Positions 25,375-36,500 of a stretch of 64,000 nt of DNA are shown piece by piece. The DNA is from Propionibacterium cyclohexanicum (GTDB taxonomy: Bacteria; Actinomycetota; Actinomycetes; Propionibacteriales; Propionibacteriaceae): the NCBI RefSeq assembly GCF_900111365.1, contig NZ_FOGZ01000004.1:62001-126000 (forward strand). The letters are read 5' to 3'. The notes below the pieces were generated by a model that worked only from the letters and a program-made list of their open reading frames with translations, ran no database searches and had not been told where the DNA came from. The position numbers and the translations under genes were made by a program. How positions within the stretch are numbered: the first letter of the stretch is position 1; each line of letters opens with the position of its first letter.

Positions 25375-26240
25375 GCGAGGGTCAGTCCGTCCTGTTCGAT
25401 GTCCCCGGTCCACGCACCCGCCGGCGCAACCGGATCATCGGGGTGGTCGGCGGCGCCCTCATCCTCGCGCTCCTGGCAGGTCTCGTCTGGGGGCTGCGCG
25501 AACAGTTGGCTCCGCGCAAGTGGCAGCCGTTCGCGGATGCCACCACATGGACCGCCTATCTGCTGCCGGGCCTGCTGGCCACCCTGCGGGCGGCGGTCAT
25601 CTCGGTGCTGGCCTCCTCAGCAATCGGCCTGCTGCTGGGCATGGGACGGCTTTCTCATGTCAAGGCGATCTCCTGGCTCTGCGGACTCGTCGTGGAGTTC
25701 TTCCGCAGCGTGCCTGTGCTCATGATGATGGTCTTCTCGTACTACGCGTACCTGTCGACCGGGCTGTTCAGCGGGGATGTCCTGTCCCTGATGGGCGTCG
25801 TCACCGGCTTGACGGTGTACAACTCCTGCGTCATGGCTGAGCTGGTCCGAGCCGGAGTCCACGGTCTGCCGGCCGGCCAGCTCGAGGCCGGTCAGGCCAT
25901 TGGCCTGACACACTCCCAGGTCCTGCGATCCATCCAATTGCCGCAGGCCATCTCAGCCATGCTCCCGTCGCTGGTCAGCCAACTCGTCATCATTCTCAAG
26001 GACACGGCGCTGGGCTATATGATCACCTACCCGGAGCTGCTGCGCGCCGCCCAGTACATCGATGCGGTCTACGGCAACCTGGTGGTGGGATTCCTCATCG
26101 TTGCCGTCATCTTCTACATCCTCAATTGGTCGCTCACCCGCTTGGCGCACATGCTGGAGGCGCGCCTGCGCAGCCGCCGGATTGCCCCCGCGAGGATCGT
26201 GGGGCCCGGTGCACCGCTCGACGAGGTGGAGATCAGCTGA
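25371..26240 (+). CDS. gluD: Glutamate-type ABC transporter permease 2
   Basis: Second HisMQ-type permease subunit (289 residues), starting at ATG 25371 inside the gluC stop. It has a longer N-terminus with one extra hydrophobic segment (IIGVVGGALILALLAGLVWG), then the permease core with EAA loop GQLEAGQAIGLTHSQVLRSI. The C-terminal 35 residues are charged and cytoplasmic. Last gene of the operon; it converges on recX with 17 bp between stops. Confidence 0.92.
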   Translation: MSEGQSVLFDVPGPRTRRRNRIIGVVGGALILALLAGLVWGLREQLAPRKWQPFADATTWTAYLLPGLLATLRAAVISVLASSAIGLLLGMGRLSHVKAISWLCGLVVEFFRSVPVLMMMVFSYYAYLSTGLFSGDVLSLMGVVTGLTVYNSCVMAELVRAGVHGLPAGQLEAGQAIGLTHSQVLRSIQLPQAISAMLPSLVSQLVIILKDTALGYMITYPELLRAAQYIDAVYGNLVVGFLIVAVIFYILNWSLTRLAHMLEARLRSRRIAPARIVGPGAPLDEVEIS

Positions 26241-26257
26241 AGCCGGGCCACGCTGGC

Positions 26258-26827
26258 TCAGAAATCGTCGTTGCCCTCGCGGCCCCCGCCCAGCTCCTCG
26301 AGCACCTGCGTGACCACCGATACCACGGTCGAGGTCTCGAAGCCCTTACGTGCCAAGGCGCCCGCCAACCGCCGGAATGCCACCTCGTGCTCAAGGCCGT
26401 GCACTCGCGAGGCCCTGGCGCGGCATGCCTGGAGGGCCAGCTGGCGTTCCCCCTCGCCATCGACCTCATCGTCGCGGGCCAACGCGGACTCGATCACTTC
26501 GGCATCGACCTTTTTGGCCCGCAGTTCCTGGGCAAGTGCCCGTTGCGAGAGCTGCTTGGTGCGACGGCGCGAATCCACCCAGGAGCGGGCGAAACGGGCG
26601 TCATCGACCAATCCGACCGACTCCAGCCGCGTGAGCACCTGATCGACCACCTCGGGTTCGGCGCCGCGGCGCACCAGATATGCGGCCAGCTCGGCTCGGG
26701 AGTAGTCGCGCATCTCAAGTCGGCGCAGTGCCATCTCCCGAGCGATCTCGACAGGATCGGGCTCCAGATCGCCTCCGCCCGCGTCCGGGGGTACGTGCGC
26801 CGGTGTGCTTCCGATTCGCCCGGGCAC
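26258..26827 (-). CDS. recX: Regulatory protein RecX
   Basis: Modulator that caps or inhibits RecA filaments. 189 residues, made of three-helix repeats: MALRRLEMRDYSRAELAAYL, then LESVGLVDDARFARSWVD, then the C-terminal FRRLAGALARKGF repeat. It is 68 bp downstream of recA in the same orientation and should be co-induced in the SOS response through the recA promoter. Length and context are typical. Confidence 0.93.
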   Translation of the reverse strand: MPGRIGSTPAHVPPDAGGGDLEPDPVEIAREMALRRLEMRDYSRAELAAYLVRRGAEPEVVDQVLTRLESVGLVDDARFARSWVDSRRRTKQLSQRALAQELRAKKVDAEVIESALARDDEVDGEGERQLALQACRARASRVHGLEHEVAFRRLAGALARKGFETSTVVSVVTQVLEELGGGREGNDDF

Positions 26828-26895
26828 GCTCTCGTCCGGCCGGGAGCGAGCCGGGCCACCATCGCGAGTTCGTGGGCTTCGTCTCGATGCGCGAA

Positions 26896-27942
<1,047 letters not shown>

Positions 27943-28067
27943 GTCGTGTCCTTTCCTCGCGTCGGCTCAGGACCGACTGTGTTCATCCGACGCTTCGACT
28001 GTATGGGCGAGGTCCGACGATTCTTCATCCTGCGCGCACCTGTGGACGAACCATCACCGCACACAAG

Positions 28068-28088
28068 TCTATACGAACACGCGTTCGA
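28068..28088 (-). promoter_or_regulatory. LexA box and -10 of recA
   Basis: ACGAACACGCGTTCGA (28073-28088) contains GAAC-N4-GTTC exactly. On the minus strand it is followed at once by TATAGA (28073-28068), a good -10 for recA. LexA bound here would cover the -35/-10 gap. A clear -35 is not visible. The divergent DUF3046 gene starts 113 bp away on the other side. Confidence 0.82.
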
Positions 28089-28201
28089 ACAGAACCGAGT
28101 GCTCAGGCCGTCTGTGTGCCCCAGCCATCCTCGCGGGGAAGGACCGGCCCGCCGCCAACTTGCCGGGTGTCAACCAGCCTGGCGCCAACTAGCCTGGGCT
28201 G

Positions 28202-28396
28202 GTGCGTGAAACCGAGTTCTGGCGCAGGATGACCGAGCAGCTGGGAGAGGACTATGCGCGGGTGTGGGCCGACCAGGTGGTGCTCGGCGAACTCGGCAAC
28301 CGCACGGTCAAAGAGGCGATCGAGGCGAAGGTGGCCTTCAAGACCATCTGGCTGGGCGTATGGCACTTCCTCGAGCTGCCGGCCCATGACCGCTGA
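28202..28396 (+). CDS. DUF3046 domain-containing protein
   Basis: Short conserved actinobacterial protein of unknown function, 64 residues, starting at GTG 28202 (RETEFWRRM). The full DUF3046 pattern is present: LGEDYARVWADQVVLGELG, then the fixed K-x-V-W-x-W-like C-terminus FKTIWLGVWHFLELP. Genes of this family are found beside recA in many actinobacteria, here divergent from it. Soluble and acidic, no membrane segment. A role tied to recombination is guilt by association only. Confidence 0.85.
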   Translation: MRETEFWRRMTEQLGEDYARVWADQVVLGELGNRTVKEAIEAKVAFKTIWLGVWHFLELPAHDR

Positions 28397-28518
28397 GCGA
28401 GCGCGGCGGGCCCGGGGATTCCCTCAGACGGCCAGGCCGGTGCCCGGCACCACCGGCGCGGATCGGCCCCGCGCGAGCCAGCTCGAAAACGTCACTGCTC
28501 CGCGCCAGACTGGCCCCC

Positions 28519-31500
28519 ATGACAGCCAGTGACCCAGCCCCGGCCAGCGCCGATGCGCTCAATGGCTTCGGCGAGGCCACCAGACGCTGGTTCACCGATG
28601 TCTTCGAGGCGCCCACGCCCGCCCAACTGGCCGCCTGGCAGGCCATCGGCTCGGGGGAGAACGCCCTGGTCATCGCGCCAACCGGTTCCGGGAAGACACT
28701 CGCGGCCTTCCTGCACAGCCTTGACCGGCTCTCGCGCCCCGAGCACGCCCCTCACCCCCTCCCCTGGGCCGCAGCGCTCGGTGCCCAGCCCCCGATCATC
28801 GATGCGGCGGACGCGGGAGTATCCGACAGCCCGCCCACGGCCGGTGTGAAGGTGCTCTACATCTCTCCCCTCAAGGCGCTCGCAGTCGACGTGGAACGCA
28901 ACCTGCGCGCACCGCTGAGAGGCATCGCTGCCACAGCCGAGCGTCTGGGTCTCAGCGCGCCACAGGTGAGCGTGGCGGTGCGCTCGGGGGACACTTCCGC
29001 CGCCGAGCGGCGTGCCTTGAGCAGCCATCCCCCCGACATCCTCATCACCACTCCGGAGTCGCTGTTCCTCATGCTGTCGAGCCAGGTCGCCACGACGCTG
29101 GATTCGGTCCAGACCGTCATCGTCGACGAGGTCCATGCCCTGGCAGGCAGCAAGCGGGGAGCCCATCTCATGGTGAGCCTGGAGCGTCTCGAGTCAATGG
29201 GCACACGAGGCGGGTTCCAGCGTATCGGGCTGTCGGCGACAGTCCGGCCTGCACAGCGCGTGGCCGAATTCCTCGGTGGGCGCCATCCGGTACGCGTCGT
29301 GAGCCCACCCGCGGACAAGACCTGGCAGCTCAAGGTCGTGGTGCCGATCGAGGACATGACGCAGCTGCGCACCCCCGCCGCGCCGGACCCGCCGGATTCG
29401 GCGCCGGACCAGCAGTCCATGTGGCCTCCCATCGAGCGAGCAATCCTCGACCTCGTCCTCGCGCATCGCTCCACTCTCTGTTTCGTCAACTCCCGTCGCC
29501 TCGCCGAGCGCCTCACGGCACATCTCAACGAACTGCATGCGGCCGACCTCGGCGCCCACCCCGAGCCCCATCCCCTGCCGGCGCAGGTCATGACAGCGTC
29601 GGCCACCACGCATGGCATGGACGGCACCGAATACCCGATCATCGCCTGCGCCCACCACGGTTCGGTGTCCAAACAGCGCCGCAGCCAGATCGAATCCGAT
29701 CTGAAGAGCGGCCGGTTGCCGTGCGTCGTGGCCACCAGCTCCCTGGAACTTGGCATAGACATGGGGGCCGTCGACCTCGTGATCCAGGTGCAGTCGCCGC
29801 CGTCGGTCTCCAGCGGCCTGCAACGCGTCGGTCGCGCCGGTCACCAGGTCGGGGCGGTCTCCGAGGGCATCTTCTTCCCCACCTCGCGCGGCGATGTCCT
29901 GGAGTCCGCCGTCGTGGCTGGCCGGATGGAGCAGGGCGAAATCGAGGCGGTCCGTCAGCTGCGCAATCCGCTCGATGTGCTGGCCCAGCAGCTGGTCTCG
30001 ATGTGCCTGTCGCACTCGCCCACCTCGGCCGAGCTGTACCGAATCGTGCGCGGGGCCGATGCCTTCCGGGAGCTGCCGCGCAGCGCATTCGATGCCGTGC
30101 TCGACATGCTCACCGGACGCTATCCCAGCGAGGACTTCGCCGAACTGCGGCCCCGGCTCGTGTGGGACCGCGCCACCGATGTGCTCAGCGCCCGCCCGGG
30201 AGCCCGCCGGCTGGTCACCACGAGTGGCGGCACGATCCCCGACCGGGGACTGTTCGGGGTCTTCCTCGTCGGAGAAGGCACCGCGTCGGGCAAGCACCAG
30301 CCGGGCCGCCGGGTGGGCGAACTCGACGAAGAGATGGTCTACGAGTCGCGGGTGGGCGATGTCTTCACGCTGGGCACCTCCAGCTGGCGCATCGAGGACA
30401 TCACAACGAGTCAGGTCCTCGTCTCTCCTGCCCCGGGCTTGCCGGGCAGATTGCCCTTCTGGCGCGGGGATTCCCCGGGCCGCCCCGCGGAGCTGGGGGC
30501 CGCCCTGGGCCGGGCAGTGCGCGAGCTGGGCCAACTGGCCCATGGGCGCGCTGCGGAAAGGCTCACCAGCAGGGGTCTCGATCCGCGCGCTGCGGAGAAT
30601 CTGCTGTCCTACCTGGACGACCAGCGCTCGGCGACCGGAGTGCTTCCCGACGACCGGACGATCCTCGTCGAGCGCTTCCGCGACGAGATCGGCGACTGGC
30701 GGATCTGCGTGCATTGCGCGCTGGGCTCCGCGGTCCTCCAGCCCTGGGCGCTCGTCATCGGGGCGAAGGCCCAGGAACGCTACGGCGTCGAGGTGCACGC
30801 TACCGCCACCAATGACGGCATCATCATCCAGCTGCCCGACACCGATCAGGCGAGCCCGGACTCATCGCTGCTGGACATGGCCCCCTCGGATGTGGAATCC
30901 CTGGTGAGCGAGCAGGTCTTCGGCTCCGCTCTGTTCGCTGCCAGGTTCCGCGAATGCGCGGCCCGGGCGTTGCTGCTGCCCCGGCGCAATCCGGGGCAGC
31001 GTTCCCCCCTGTGGCAACAGCGCATCAAGTCCGCGCAGCTATTGGGCGTCGCCGCCGGGTACCGGGACTTCCCGATCGTCGTCGAGGCGATGCGCGAATG
31101 CCTCCAGGACGTCTTCGATCTCCCGGCTCTCACCCGGCTCATGTCCGAGATTGCGGCACGCCGCGTCCGTGTGGTGGGCATCGAAACACCCCAGCCGTCT
31201 CCCTTCGCTCGCAGTCTCATGTTCGGTTATGTGGGCGAGTTCGTCTACGACAGCGATCAGCCGCTCGCGGAGCGCCGGTTGGCCGCACTGACGGTCGACT
31301 CCGGGATCCTTGCCGAGCTGCTGGGCCGCGAGGGCGCGGAGGAACTGCTCGACCCCGCCATTGCCGCCGCCATCGAGTCCGAGCTCCAGGCCCTGGCCCA
31401 CGACCGCCAGGCCACCACCGCCGAGCAGCTGTGGGAGCTGGTACGAACCATCGGGCCGCTCACTGCGGCGGAGTGTCGCGAGCGCAGTGCCGGTGACGCC

Positions 31501-33189
31501 GACCTTTGGATAGCGCAGCTCATCGAGCATCGGCGGATGAGCACCGTCCGGGTGGCGGGAATCCCGATGGTCTGCAGCGATACCGACATCGGCCTGTTAC
31601 GCGACGCATTGGGCGTTCCGGTGCCCCCGGCCATGTCCGCGCCCCCGCCGCGCGCCGTGGAGGAGGCCCTGGCCGACGTGGCGCTGCGCTGGGTGAGGCA
31701 CCACGCCCTGTGCACTGCAGATTCACTGGCACAGCGCTACGGGCTGGCTCTCGACACGGCTCGCTCGGCCCTCGACCGTCTCACCGATGCCGGCACCCTG
31801 GTACGCGGCACGATCCTGCCACACCCCGGCGAAACTGACTCCCCGCCGGACTTCGCCGCGCTCGGCGAGGATCCCGCTGCCACCCAGTACTGTCATGAGC
31901 GGGTGCTCACGCTCATCAAGCGGCGCACCCTCGCAGCGCTGCGCAACGACGTTGAGGCGGTGGACCAGCAGCAGCTCGCGCGTTTCCTCGATGCCTGGCA
32001 GCAGCTCGCCCCGATCGAGGCCCGGCAGGACCCGCTCCCTACTCCGCAGACCAGCCTCGACGATCTGCTGGGCGTCGCCGATCTGCTCACCGGGTATCCC
32101 CTGCCCGCCTCCATGCTCGAGTCCGTGGTGTTGCCGGCCCGTCTCCCGGGATACCACCCAGCACTGCTGGACGAGGCGCTGGCCACCGGCGAACTGATCT
32201 GGATGGGTTCCGGGGCCATCGGATCCCATGACGGCTGGGTGACACTGTGGCCGGGCGGGGTGCAGCCCCCTGCTCCCCCGGCACCGGAATCGCTGAGCCC
32301 CCTCGCCAAGGAACTCATCACCAGGCTGGCGGCCGGCGGCGGCTGGCGGGTGAGCGATCTCGTGAGCCCTCAGCAGGGCCCGGGCGCTGTCCAGGATGCG
32401 CTGTGGGAGCTGGCCTGGGCCGGGATGGTGACCACCGACACCTTCACCTCGGTACGAGCACTGACCACCCAGGGCAGCCTGAAGCGACCGGCCACCCCAC
32501 ATCCCCGACGCCAGAGGCTGCGGCCGCGCGGCCGGGACGCGCCCCTCACAGGTGAGCGGTGGGCGGCCGTCGTGCATCGGGGCGACGAGCCCAACCGGCT
32601 CCTCGAGTCCCTCGACACACAGCTGGCACGCTACGGCGTCCTCACGAGGGGAAGCGTGCTCAGCGAACCGGCGACGCCCAGCTTCGCGCAGGCATACCGG
32701 GTCCTGGCACGGATGGAAGAATCCGGGGTCGTCCGCCGCGGCTATTTCGTCACTGGGCTGGGAGGAGCACAGTTCGCCATGCCCGGAGCCGTGGACCGCC
32801 TGCGCCAGGCGGCGCCGACCCCCATGCGGCTGCTCGCCGCGTGCGACCCGGCAAACCCTTACGGGGCGGCACTGGAGTGGCCGTCCAGCAAGGGCCATCG
32901 ACCGACGCGCAAGGCGGGGGCGCTGGTAGTGCTCGCCGATGGAGCACCGGTGTGCTATCTGGAACGCGGCGCGCGCACCCTCGTCACCTTCGACTCGACC
33001 AACGCGGAAGACCTCGCGCAGGCCCTCGCGCTCATGGGTGAGGCCGTGGATCGCTCGGCGATCCAGCCGATCTCGATCGACCGGGTGGATGGTGCCGCGG
33101 CCCTGTCCGAGGGAGTCCATACCGAGGCGATGGCCGCTGCGGGGTTCGTCATGGTGCCCCAGGGCTACAAGCGCCGCCGCCACGGCTGA
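28519..33189 (+). CDS. lhr: ATP-dependent helicase Lhr
   Basis: Very large superfamily 2 DNA/RNA helicase (1556 residues), the 'large helicase-related' type of actinobacteria. Two RecA-like domains lie at the N-terminus: APTGSGKTLAAFLHS (about residue 53), DEVHALAGSKRGAHL, then SSLELGIDMGAVD and QRVGRAGHQ. The winged-helix and beta-barrel Lhr-core follows (to about residue 850). The remaining 700 residues form the actinobacterial Lhr-C extension. It unwinds RNA:DNA hybrids and has been tied to DNA repair in mycobacteria. It stands alone on the plus strand; no LexA box is visible at its start. Confidence 0.94.
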   Translation: MTASDPAPASADALNGFGEATRRWFTDVFEAPTPAQLAAWQAIGSGENALVIAPTGSGKTLAAFLHSLDRLSRPEHAPHPLPWAAALGAQPPIIDAADAGVSDSPPTAGVKVLYISPLKALAVDVERNLRAPLRGIAATAERLGLSAPQVSVAVRSGDTSAAERRALSSHPPDILITTPESLFLMLSSQVATTLDSVQTVIVDEVHALAGSKRGAHLMVSLERLESMGTRGGFQRIGLSATVRPAQRVAEFLGGRHPVRVVSPPADKTWQLKVVVPIEDMTQLRTPAAPDPPDSAPDQQSMWPPIERAILDLVLAHRSTLCFVNSRRLAERLTAHLNELHAADLGAHPEPHPLPAQVMTASATTHGMDGTEYPIIACAHHGSVSKQRRSQIESDLKSGRLPCVVATSSLELGIDMGAVDLVIQVQSPPSVSSGLQRVGRAGHQVGAVSEGIFFPTSRGDVLESAVVAGRMEQGEIEAVRQLRNPLDVLAQQLVSMCLSHSPTSAELYRIVRGADAFRELPRSAFDAVLDMLTGRYPSEDFAELRPRLVWDRATDVLSARPGARRLVTTSGGTIPDRGLFGVFLVGEGTASGKHQPGRRVGELDEEMVYESRVGDVFTLGTSSWRIEDITTSQVLVSPAPGLPGRLPFWRGDSPGRPAELGAALGRAVRELGQLAHGRAAERLTSRGLDPRAAENLLSYLDDQRSATGVLPDDRTILVERFRDEIGDWRICVHCALGSAVLQPWALVIGAKAQERYGVEVHATATNDGIIIQLPDTDQASPDSSLLDMAPSDVESLVSEQVFGSALFAARFRECAARALLLPRRNPGQRSPLWQQRIKSAQLLGVAAGYRDFPIVVEAMRECLQDVFDLPALTRLMSEIAARRVRVVGIETPQPSPFARSLMFGYVGEFVYDSDQPLAERRLAALTVDSGILAELLGREGAEELLDPAIAAAIESELQALAHDRQATTAEQLWELVRTIGPLTAAECRERSAGDADLWIAQLIEHRRMSTVRVAGIPMVCSDTDIGLLRDALGVPVPPAMSAPPPRAVEEALADVALRWVRHHALCTADSLAQRYGLALDTARSALDRLTDAGTLVRGTILPHPGETDSPPDFAALGEDPAATQYCHERVLTLIKRRTLAALRNDVEAVDQQQLARFLDAWQQLAPIEARQDPLPTPQTSLDDLLGVADLLTGYPLPASMLESVVLPARLPGYHPALLDEALATGELIWMGSGAIGSHDGWVTLWPGGVQPPAPPAPESLSPLAKELITRLAAGGGWRVSDLVSPQQGPGAVQDALWELAWAGMVTTDTFTSVRALTTQGSLKRPATPHPRRQRLRPRGRDAPLTGERWAAVVHRGDEPNRLLESLDTQLARYGVLTRGSVLSEPATPSFAQAYRVLARMEESGVVRRGYFVTGLGGAQFAMPGAVDRLRQAAPTPMRLLAACDPANPYGAALEWPSSKGHRPTRKAGALVVLADGAPVCYLERGARTLVTFDSTNAEDLAQALALMGEAVDRSAIQPISIDRVDGAAALSEGVHTEAMAAAGFVMVPQGYKRRRHG

Positions 33190-33430
33190 ACGGCGGGAGC
33201 GAGGGGGCCGGCGAGGAACGCGCGGATCGGCCGCCCGGCCGCCCAGGACCGCGCGTGCATCGCCACGGGCCGCCTCCTCGCCAGACGAGGCCGGTGCCGC
33301 CATGACCTGCTGGTGCATCGACGCGAGAACTGGGCGCGCCACGGGACGCACGGCGCGGCTGGCGCCTCACATGCGGACAGATATCACGATATGGGGGGTG
33401 CGACTGCGCCGCACCCCCGGGAAACGACGA

Positions 33431-33730
33431 TCACGCCGCTGCAGCGACCGGCTGACGTGCCACGCCGAGGCGCTGATTGCCCCGCTCGGACTCCAACAGC
33501 AGCATCTTGTCACTGACCCGCTGCAGGATCTCCGAGAGCGGGGCATGAAGCGCGGCACAGATGGCGAAGAGCAGTTCGCTGGAGGCCTCCTTCTGGCCCC
33601 GCTCAACTTCAGACAGATAGCCGAGGCTTACCCGGGCAGCCAGCGACACGTCGCGCAGCGTCCGCCCCTGGCTCACTCGGCGCTCACGCAATGCCTCGCC
33701 CAACAGCTCCCTGACCAGTAGTGGCTTCAC
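33431..33730 (-). CDS. clgR: XRE-family regulator, ClgR-like
   Basis: Small helix-turn-helix activator (99 residues). The HTH spans about residues 8-65: [20 protein letters not shown], then [17 protein letters not shown]. This matches ClgR, which in actinobacteria turns on clp protease and related genes after envelope or proteotoxic stress. Placement downstream of ftsK, pgsA and cinA agrees with mycobacterial and propionibacterial clgR. The last residues (QPVAAAA) could act as an AA-type degradation tag, as known for ClgR. The 241 bp to lhr contain no gene. Confidence 0.82.
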   Translation of the reverse strand: MKPLLVRELLGEALRERRVSQGRTLRDVSLAARVSLGYLSEVERGQKEASSELLFAICAALHAPLSEILQRVSDKMLLLESERGNQRLGVARQPVAAAA

Positions 33731-33816
33731 GGTGCCCTCCCATCACGCGCCTCACGATGAGGTCACTGGTCCTAACGTGACGCCGAGCCCGTTCATTCCC
33801 GCGCCGCCCGGATAAT

Positions 33817-34365
33817 TCAACCTTCCACAAGGGTGTCCGAGAGGAGTTCCAGGGCGGCCCGCACGGTGGCCCGCCGGACCAGGCAACGATCTCCGCTCAG
33901 CGTCACATGACGGGTCAGGGTCCGCTCGGGGGCGCTCACACACAGCCAGACACTTCCTGGCGGCACGCCATCTTGGCCTTCGGGTCCGGCCGTACCGGTG
34001 GCCGCCACTGCCACGTCGGCTCGGCAGAGCTGGCGGGCTCCGGCAGCCATCTGCCGGGCGGTCGTCTCATTGATGACGCCGTGTCCGGCTACGTAGTGCT
34101 CGTCGACTCCTGCCAGGGAGACCTTGAGATCGGTGGCGTAGGTGATGAGCCCGCCGCGGAAGACCGATGAGGAGCCCGCAATGCTGGTGAGCACCCAGCC
34201 GATTCCGCCACCGGTGATCGACTCACAGCTTGCCAAGGTCAACCCTCGGGCCCTGAGCGCTGCCAGGATCCGTGCCGCCGCGCTGGCTTCCCCCTCGGCT
34301 GCATCGAGGGCACCCGGTACATCAGCCAAGGCGGTGCTTCTTGAACTCGTCGTAGTCGATGGCAT
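33817..34365 (-). CDS. CinA-family nicotinamide-nucleotide amidohydrolase (C-terminal domain only)
   Basis: Predicted NMN deamidase (182 residues), returning nicotinamide mononucleotide to the NAD cycle. It consists of the CinA C-terminal domain: LASCESITGGGIGWVLTSIAG, VFRGGLITYATDLK, then VAATGTAGPEG and GSVWLCV. The N-terminal molybdopterin-like half of full-length CinA is absent, which is normal for PncC/YgaD-type proteins. The ATG start overlaps pgsA by 44 bp; an in-frame TTG at 34329 would cut the overlap to 8 bp and remove only non-conserved residues. Confidence 0.85.
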   Translation of the reverse strand: MPSTTTSSRSTALADVPGALDAAEGEASAAARILAALRARGLTLASCESITGGGIGWVLTSIAGSSSVFRGGLITYATDLKVSLAGVDEHYVAGHGVINETTARQMAAGARQLCRADVAVAATGTAGPEGQDGVPPGSVWLCVSAPERTLTRHVTLSGDRCLVRRATVRAALELLSDTLVEG

Positions 34366-34969
34366 GGCCCGCCGCCAGCGACACCCGGCGCAGCCGCGCA
34401 GCGTCCACGAGATAGTCGAGCCCGGTGAGTACCGTGAGGCCGAACGCCGCCCACATGAAGACCCACTTTGTCACATAGAACCAGGTCCCGAAGACCGGTA
34501 GCCCGAGCAGGAAGAGTGTCAACGCCACGCCCTGCAGAGCAGTCTTCAGCTTGCCGCCCCTCTTGGCCGACATAACGCCGTAGCGCAACATGCGCACCCG
34601 CATGAACGTGATGCCCCACTCCCTGAGAAGGATGATGACGGTGATCCACCAGGAAAGCTCACCGATCAGCGACAGGCCGACGAATGCCATGCCGGTGATG
34701 GCCTTGTCCGCGACCGAATCCCAGATCTTCCCGAAATTCGTCACCTGGTGGAGCTTGCGGGCCAGACGCCCGTCGACGAAGTCGGTGAGGATGGCCACCG
34801 CGAACACCACGGCCGCACCGATCCGCCAGCCCTGCGACTCAGGATGCACGAGCAGCACCACGGCGAAGACCGGCACGAGGACGAGCCGGGTGATGGTGAG
34901 AATATTCGGGATGTTCCAGGCGAAGTCGAGCGTCGTCGTCTCGTCTGGCGATTCGGACGATGTGCTCAT
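34322..34969 (-). CDS. pgsA: CDP-diacylglycerol--glycerol-3-phosphate 3-phosphatidyltransferase
   Basis: Membrane enzyme making phosphatidylglycerol phosphate, the route to phosphatidylglycerol and cardiolipin (215 residues). The CDP-alcohol phosphotransferase signature D-G-x2-A-R-x8-G-x3-D-x3-D is complete (starting at DGRLARKL, about residue 66). About five membrane segments. It overlaps the rimO stop by 4 bp and cinA downstream. Actinobacteria have several paralogues of this family; the position after ftsK matches the pgsA3-type locus, so the exact product could differ. Confidence 0.88.
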   Translation of the reverse strand: MSTSSESPDETTTLDFAWNIPNILTITRLVLVPVFAVVLLVHPESQGWRIGAAVVFAVAILTDFVDGRLARKLHQVTNFGKIWDSVADKAITGMAFVGLSLIGELSWWITVIILLREWGITFMRVRMLRYGVMSAKRGGKLKTALQGVALTLFLLGLPVFGTWFYVTKWVFMWAAFGLTVLTGLDYLVDAARLRRVSLAAGHAIDYDEFKKHRLG

Positions 34970-36429
34970 ACCCGCGATGCCCCTTCGTGAGCTGATCGGT
35001 CGGTGATCTCGGCCGTGAGGTCGACTCCCTGCGACGAGATCACGTGCGCCGCCACAATATCGCCGACCGCGACCTGACGAGATGCCTCACCGGCGGGGCA
35101 GACCAGCTGCGTGGCGCCGTCGACGTCCGGACCCTGGTGACTGGCGCGCCCCCAGATGCCCTGCTCGTCGATCGTCTCCACGAGCGCAGTGGTGTCCTCA
35201 CCGACCCGCTCGGCGGCACGCTGATCGCACAGTTCTGCCGCCAGCGCACTGATCCGCTCGACGCGCACGGCAATGTCGTCCTCGTCGATGTGCCCGGGCA
35301 ACTCGGCGGCAGCAGTGCCGTCCTCGTCGGAGTACCCGAAGACGCCGATCGCGTCGAGCCCCGCCCGGCCCAGGAAGGATTCGAGCACCCCGAGATCGTG
35401 TTCCGTCTCGCCGGGAAAACCGACAATCACATTGCTGCGGATTCCTGCCCTGGGAGCCCGGCTCCTGATCTGCGCGATGAGTTCGAGAAAGCTGTCTTCG
35501 TCGCCGAAGCGCCGCATCGAGCGAAGCAGAGCGCGCGAGGCATGCTGGAAGCTCAGATCGAAGTAGGGGATCACCTTCTCGGTGCCGCACATGACGTCGA
35601 TGAGGCTCGAACGCATCTCGGCGGGTTGCAGATAGCTCACTCGAATCCACTCCAGCCCGTCCACACCGGACAGCTCACCGAGCAGGTTCTCCAGGGCCCT
35701 CAGCTGGCCCAAATCCTTTCCGTAGCTCGACGAGTTCTCCGACACCAGCAGCACCTCGCGGACGCCCTGCTGCGCCAGCCACCGCGCCTCGGTGAGAATC
35801 TCGCTGCCCAGGCGCGACAGATAGGCGCCACGGAAGCTGGGGATGGCACAGAATGCGCAGCGCCGGTCGCACCCCGAGGCGATCTTCAGAGGTGCCCAGG
35901 GAGCCTGGTTCAATCGGTGCCGCAGCACCCGGGGACCGGATGCGGGAGCAATCCCCTCGGGCAGATCCCCCTGGTGCCCCGGCACCGGCAGGCGCACCGC
36001 ATGCCGGTCCACGGGAGCGATGGGCAACCCAGCGCGCCTGTCGCGGGGAATGTGCGGTGCCGGCGGATGTCCTTCGAGGATCTCGCGCAGCCGATGGGCG
36101 ATCTGCGGATAGGAATCGAATCCGAGGACTGTGGCTTCGGGCAGCTCAGCGGCCAATTCGGCGCCGTAGCGTTCGGCGAGGCAGCCCACGGCGACGACCG
36201 GCCGGTGGTGGCCTCCCGTGTCGGGGTCGGCGGCAGCCAGGATCGTGTCGATCGAGTCCTTCTTGGCCTGGGCCACGAAGCCGCAGGTGTTCACCATCAC
36301 GGCATCCGCCGCCTGGGCGTCGTCGACCAGGGTGAAACCGCCCGCTTCCAGGCGGGCGGCAAGCTCCTCAGAATCCACGTCATTGCGCGCGCAGCCCAAG
36401 CTGACCAGATGAACAGCGGTTTTCGTCAT
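34966..36429 (-). CDS. rimO: Ribosomal protein S12 methylthiotransferase RimO
   Basis: Radical-SAM enzyme that methylthiolates the conserved aspartate of ribosomal protein S12. 487 residues from [16 protein letters not shown] (ATG 36429, GGGGAG upstream); an upstream ATG at 36504 would overlap ftsK and does not fit the family. N-terminal cysteines are in [26 protein letters not shown] and VGCLAERYG; the SAM-radical triad is [20 protein letters not shown] instead of NTCAV marks RimO rather than MiaB. Its end overlaps pgsA. Confidence 0.95.
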   Translation of the reverse strand: MTKTAVHLVSLGCARNDVDSEELAARLEAGGFTLVDDAQAADAVMVNTCGFVAQAKKDSIDTILAAADPDTGGHHRPVVAVGCLAERYGAELAAELPEATVLGFDSYPQIAHRLREILEGHPPAPHIPRDRRAGLPIAPVDRHAVRLPVPGHQGDLPEGIAPASGPRVLRHRLNQAPWAPLKIASGCDRRCAFCAIPSFRGAYLSRLGSEILTEARWLAQQGVREVLLVSENSSSYGKDLGQLRALENLLGELSGVDGLEWIRVSYLQPAEMRSSLIDVMCGTEKVIPYFDLSFQHASRALLRSMRRFGDEDSFLELIAQIRSRAPRAGIRSNVIVGFPGETEHDLGVLESFLGRAGLDAIGVFGYSDEDGTAAAELPGHIDEDDIAVRVERISALAAELCDQRAAERVGEDTTALVETIDEQGIWGRASHQGPDVDGATQLVCPAGEASRQVAVGDIVAAHVISSQGVDLTAEITDRSAHEGASRV

Positions 36430-36500
36430 GATGCTCCCCAGTATTCCCGAGTCCGGCGACCGGGCGTCCCGCGGCCAGGCCGTCGCAGTGGCCGCGATCC

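Noticed and set aside
29194-33351. Two long minus-strand frames (534 and 542 codons) opposite lhr
   Set aside because: Shadows of Lhr; no motifs and no ribosome sites.
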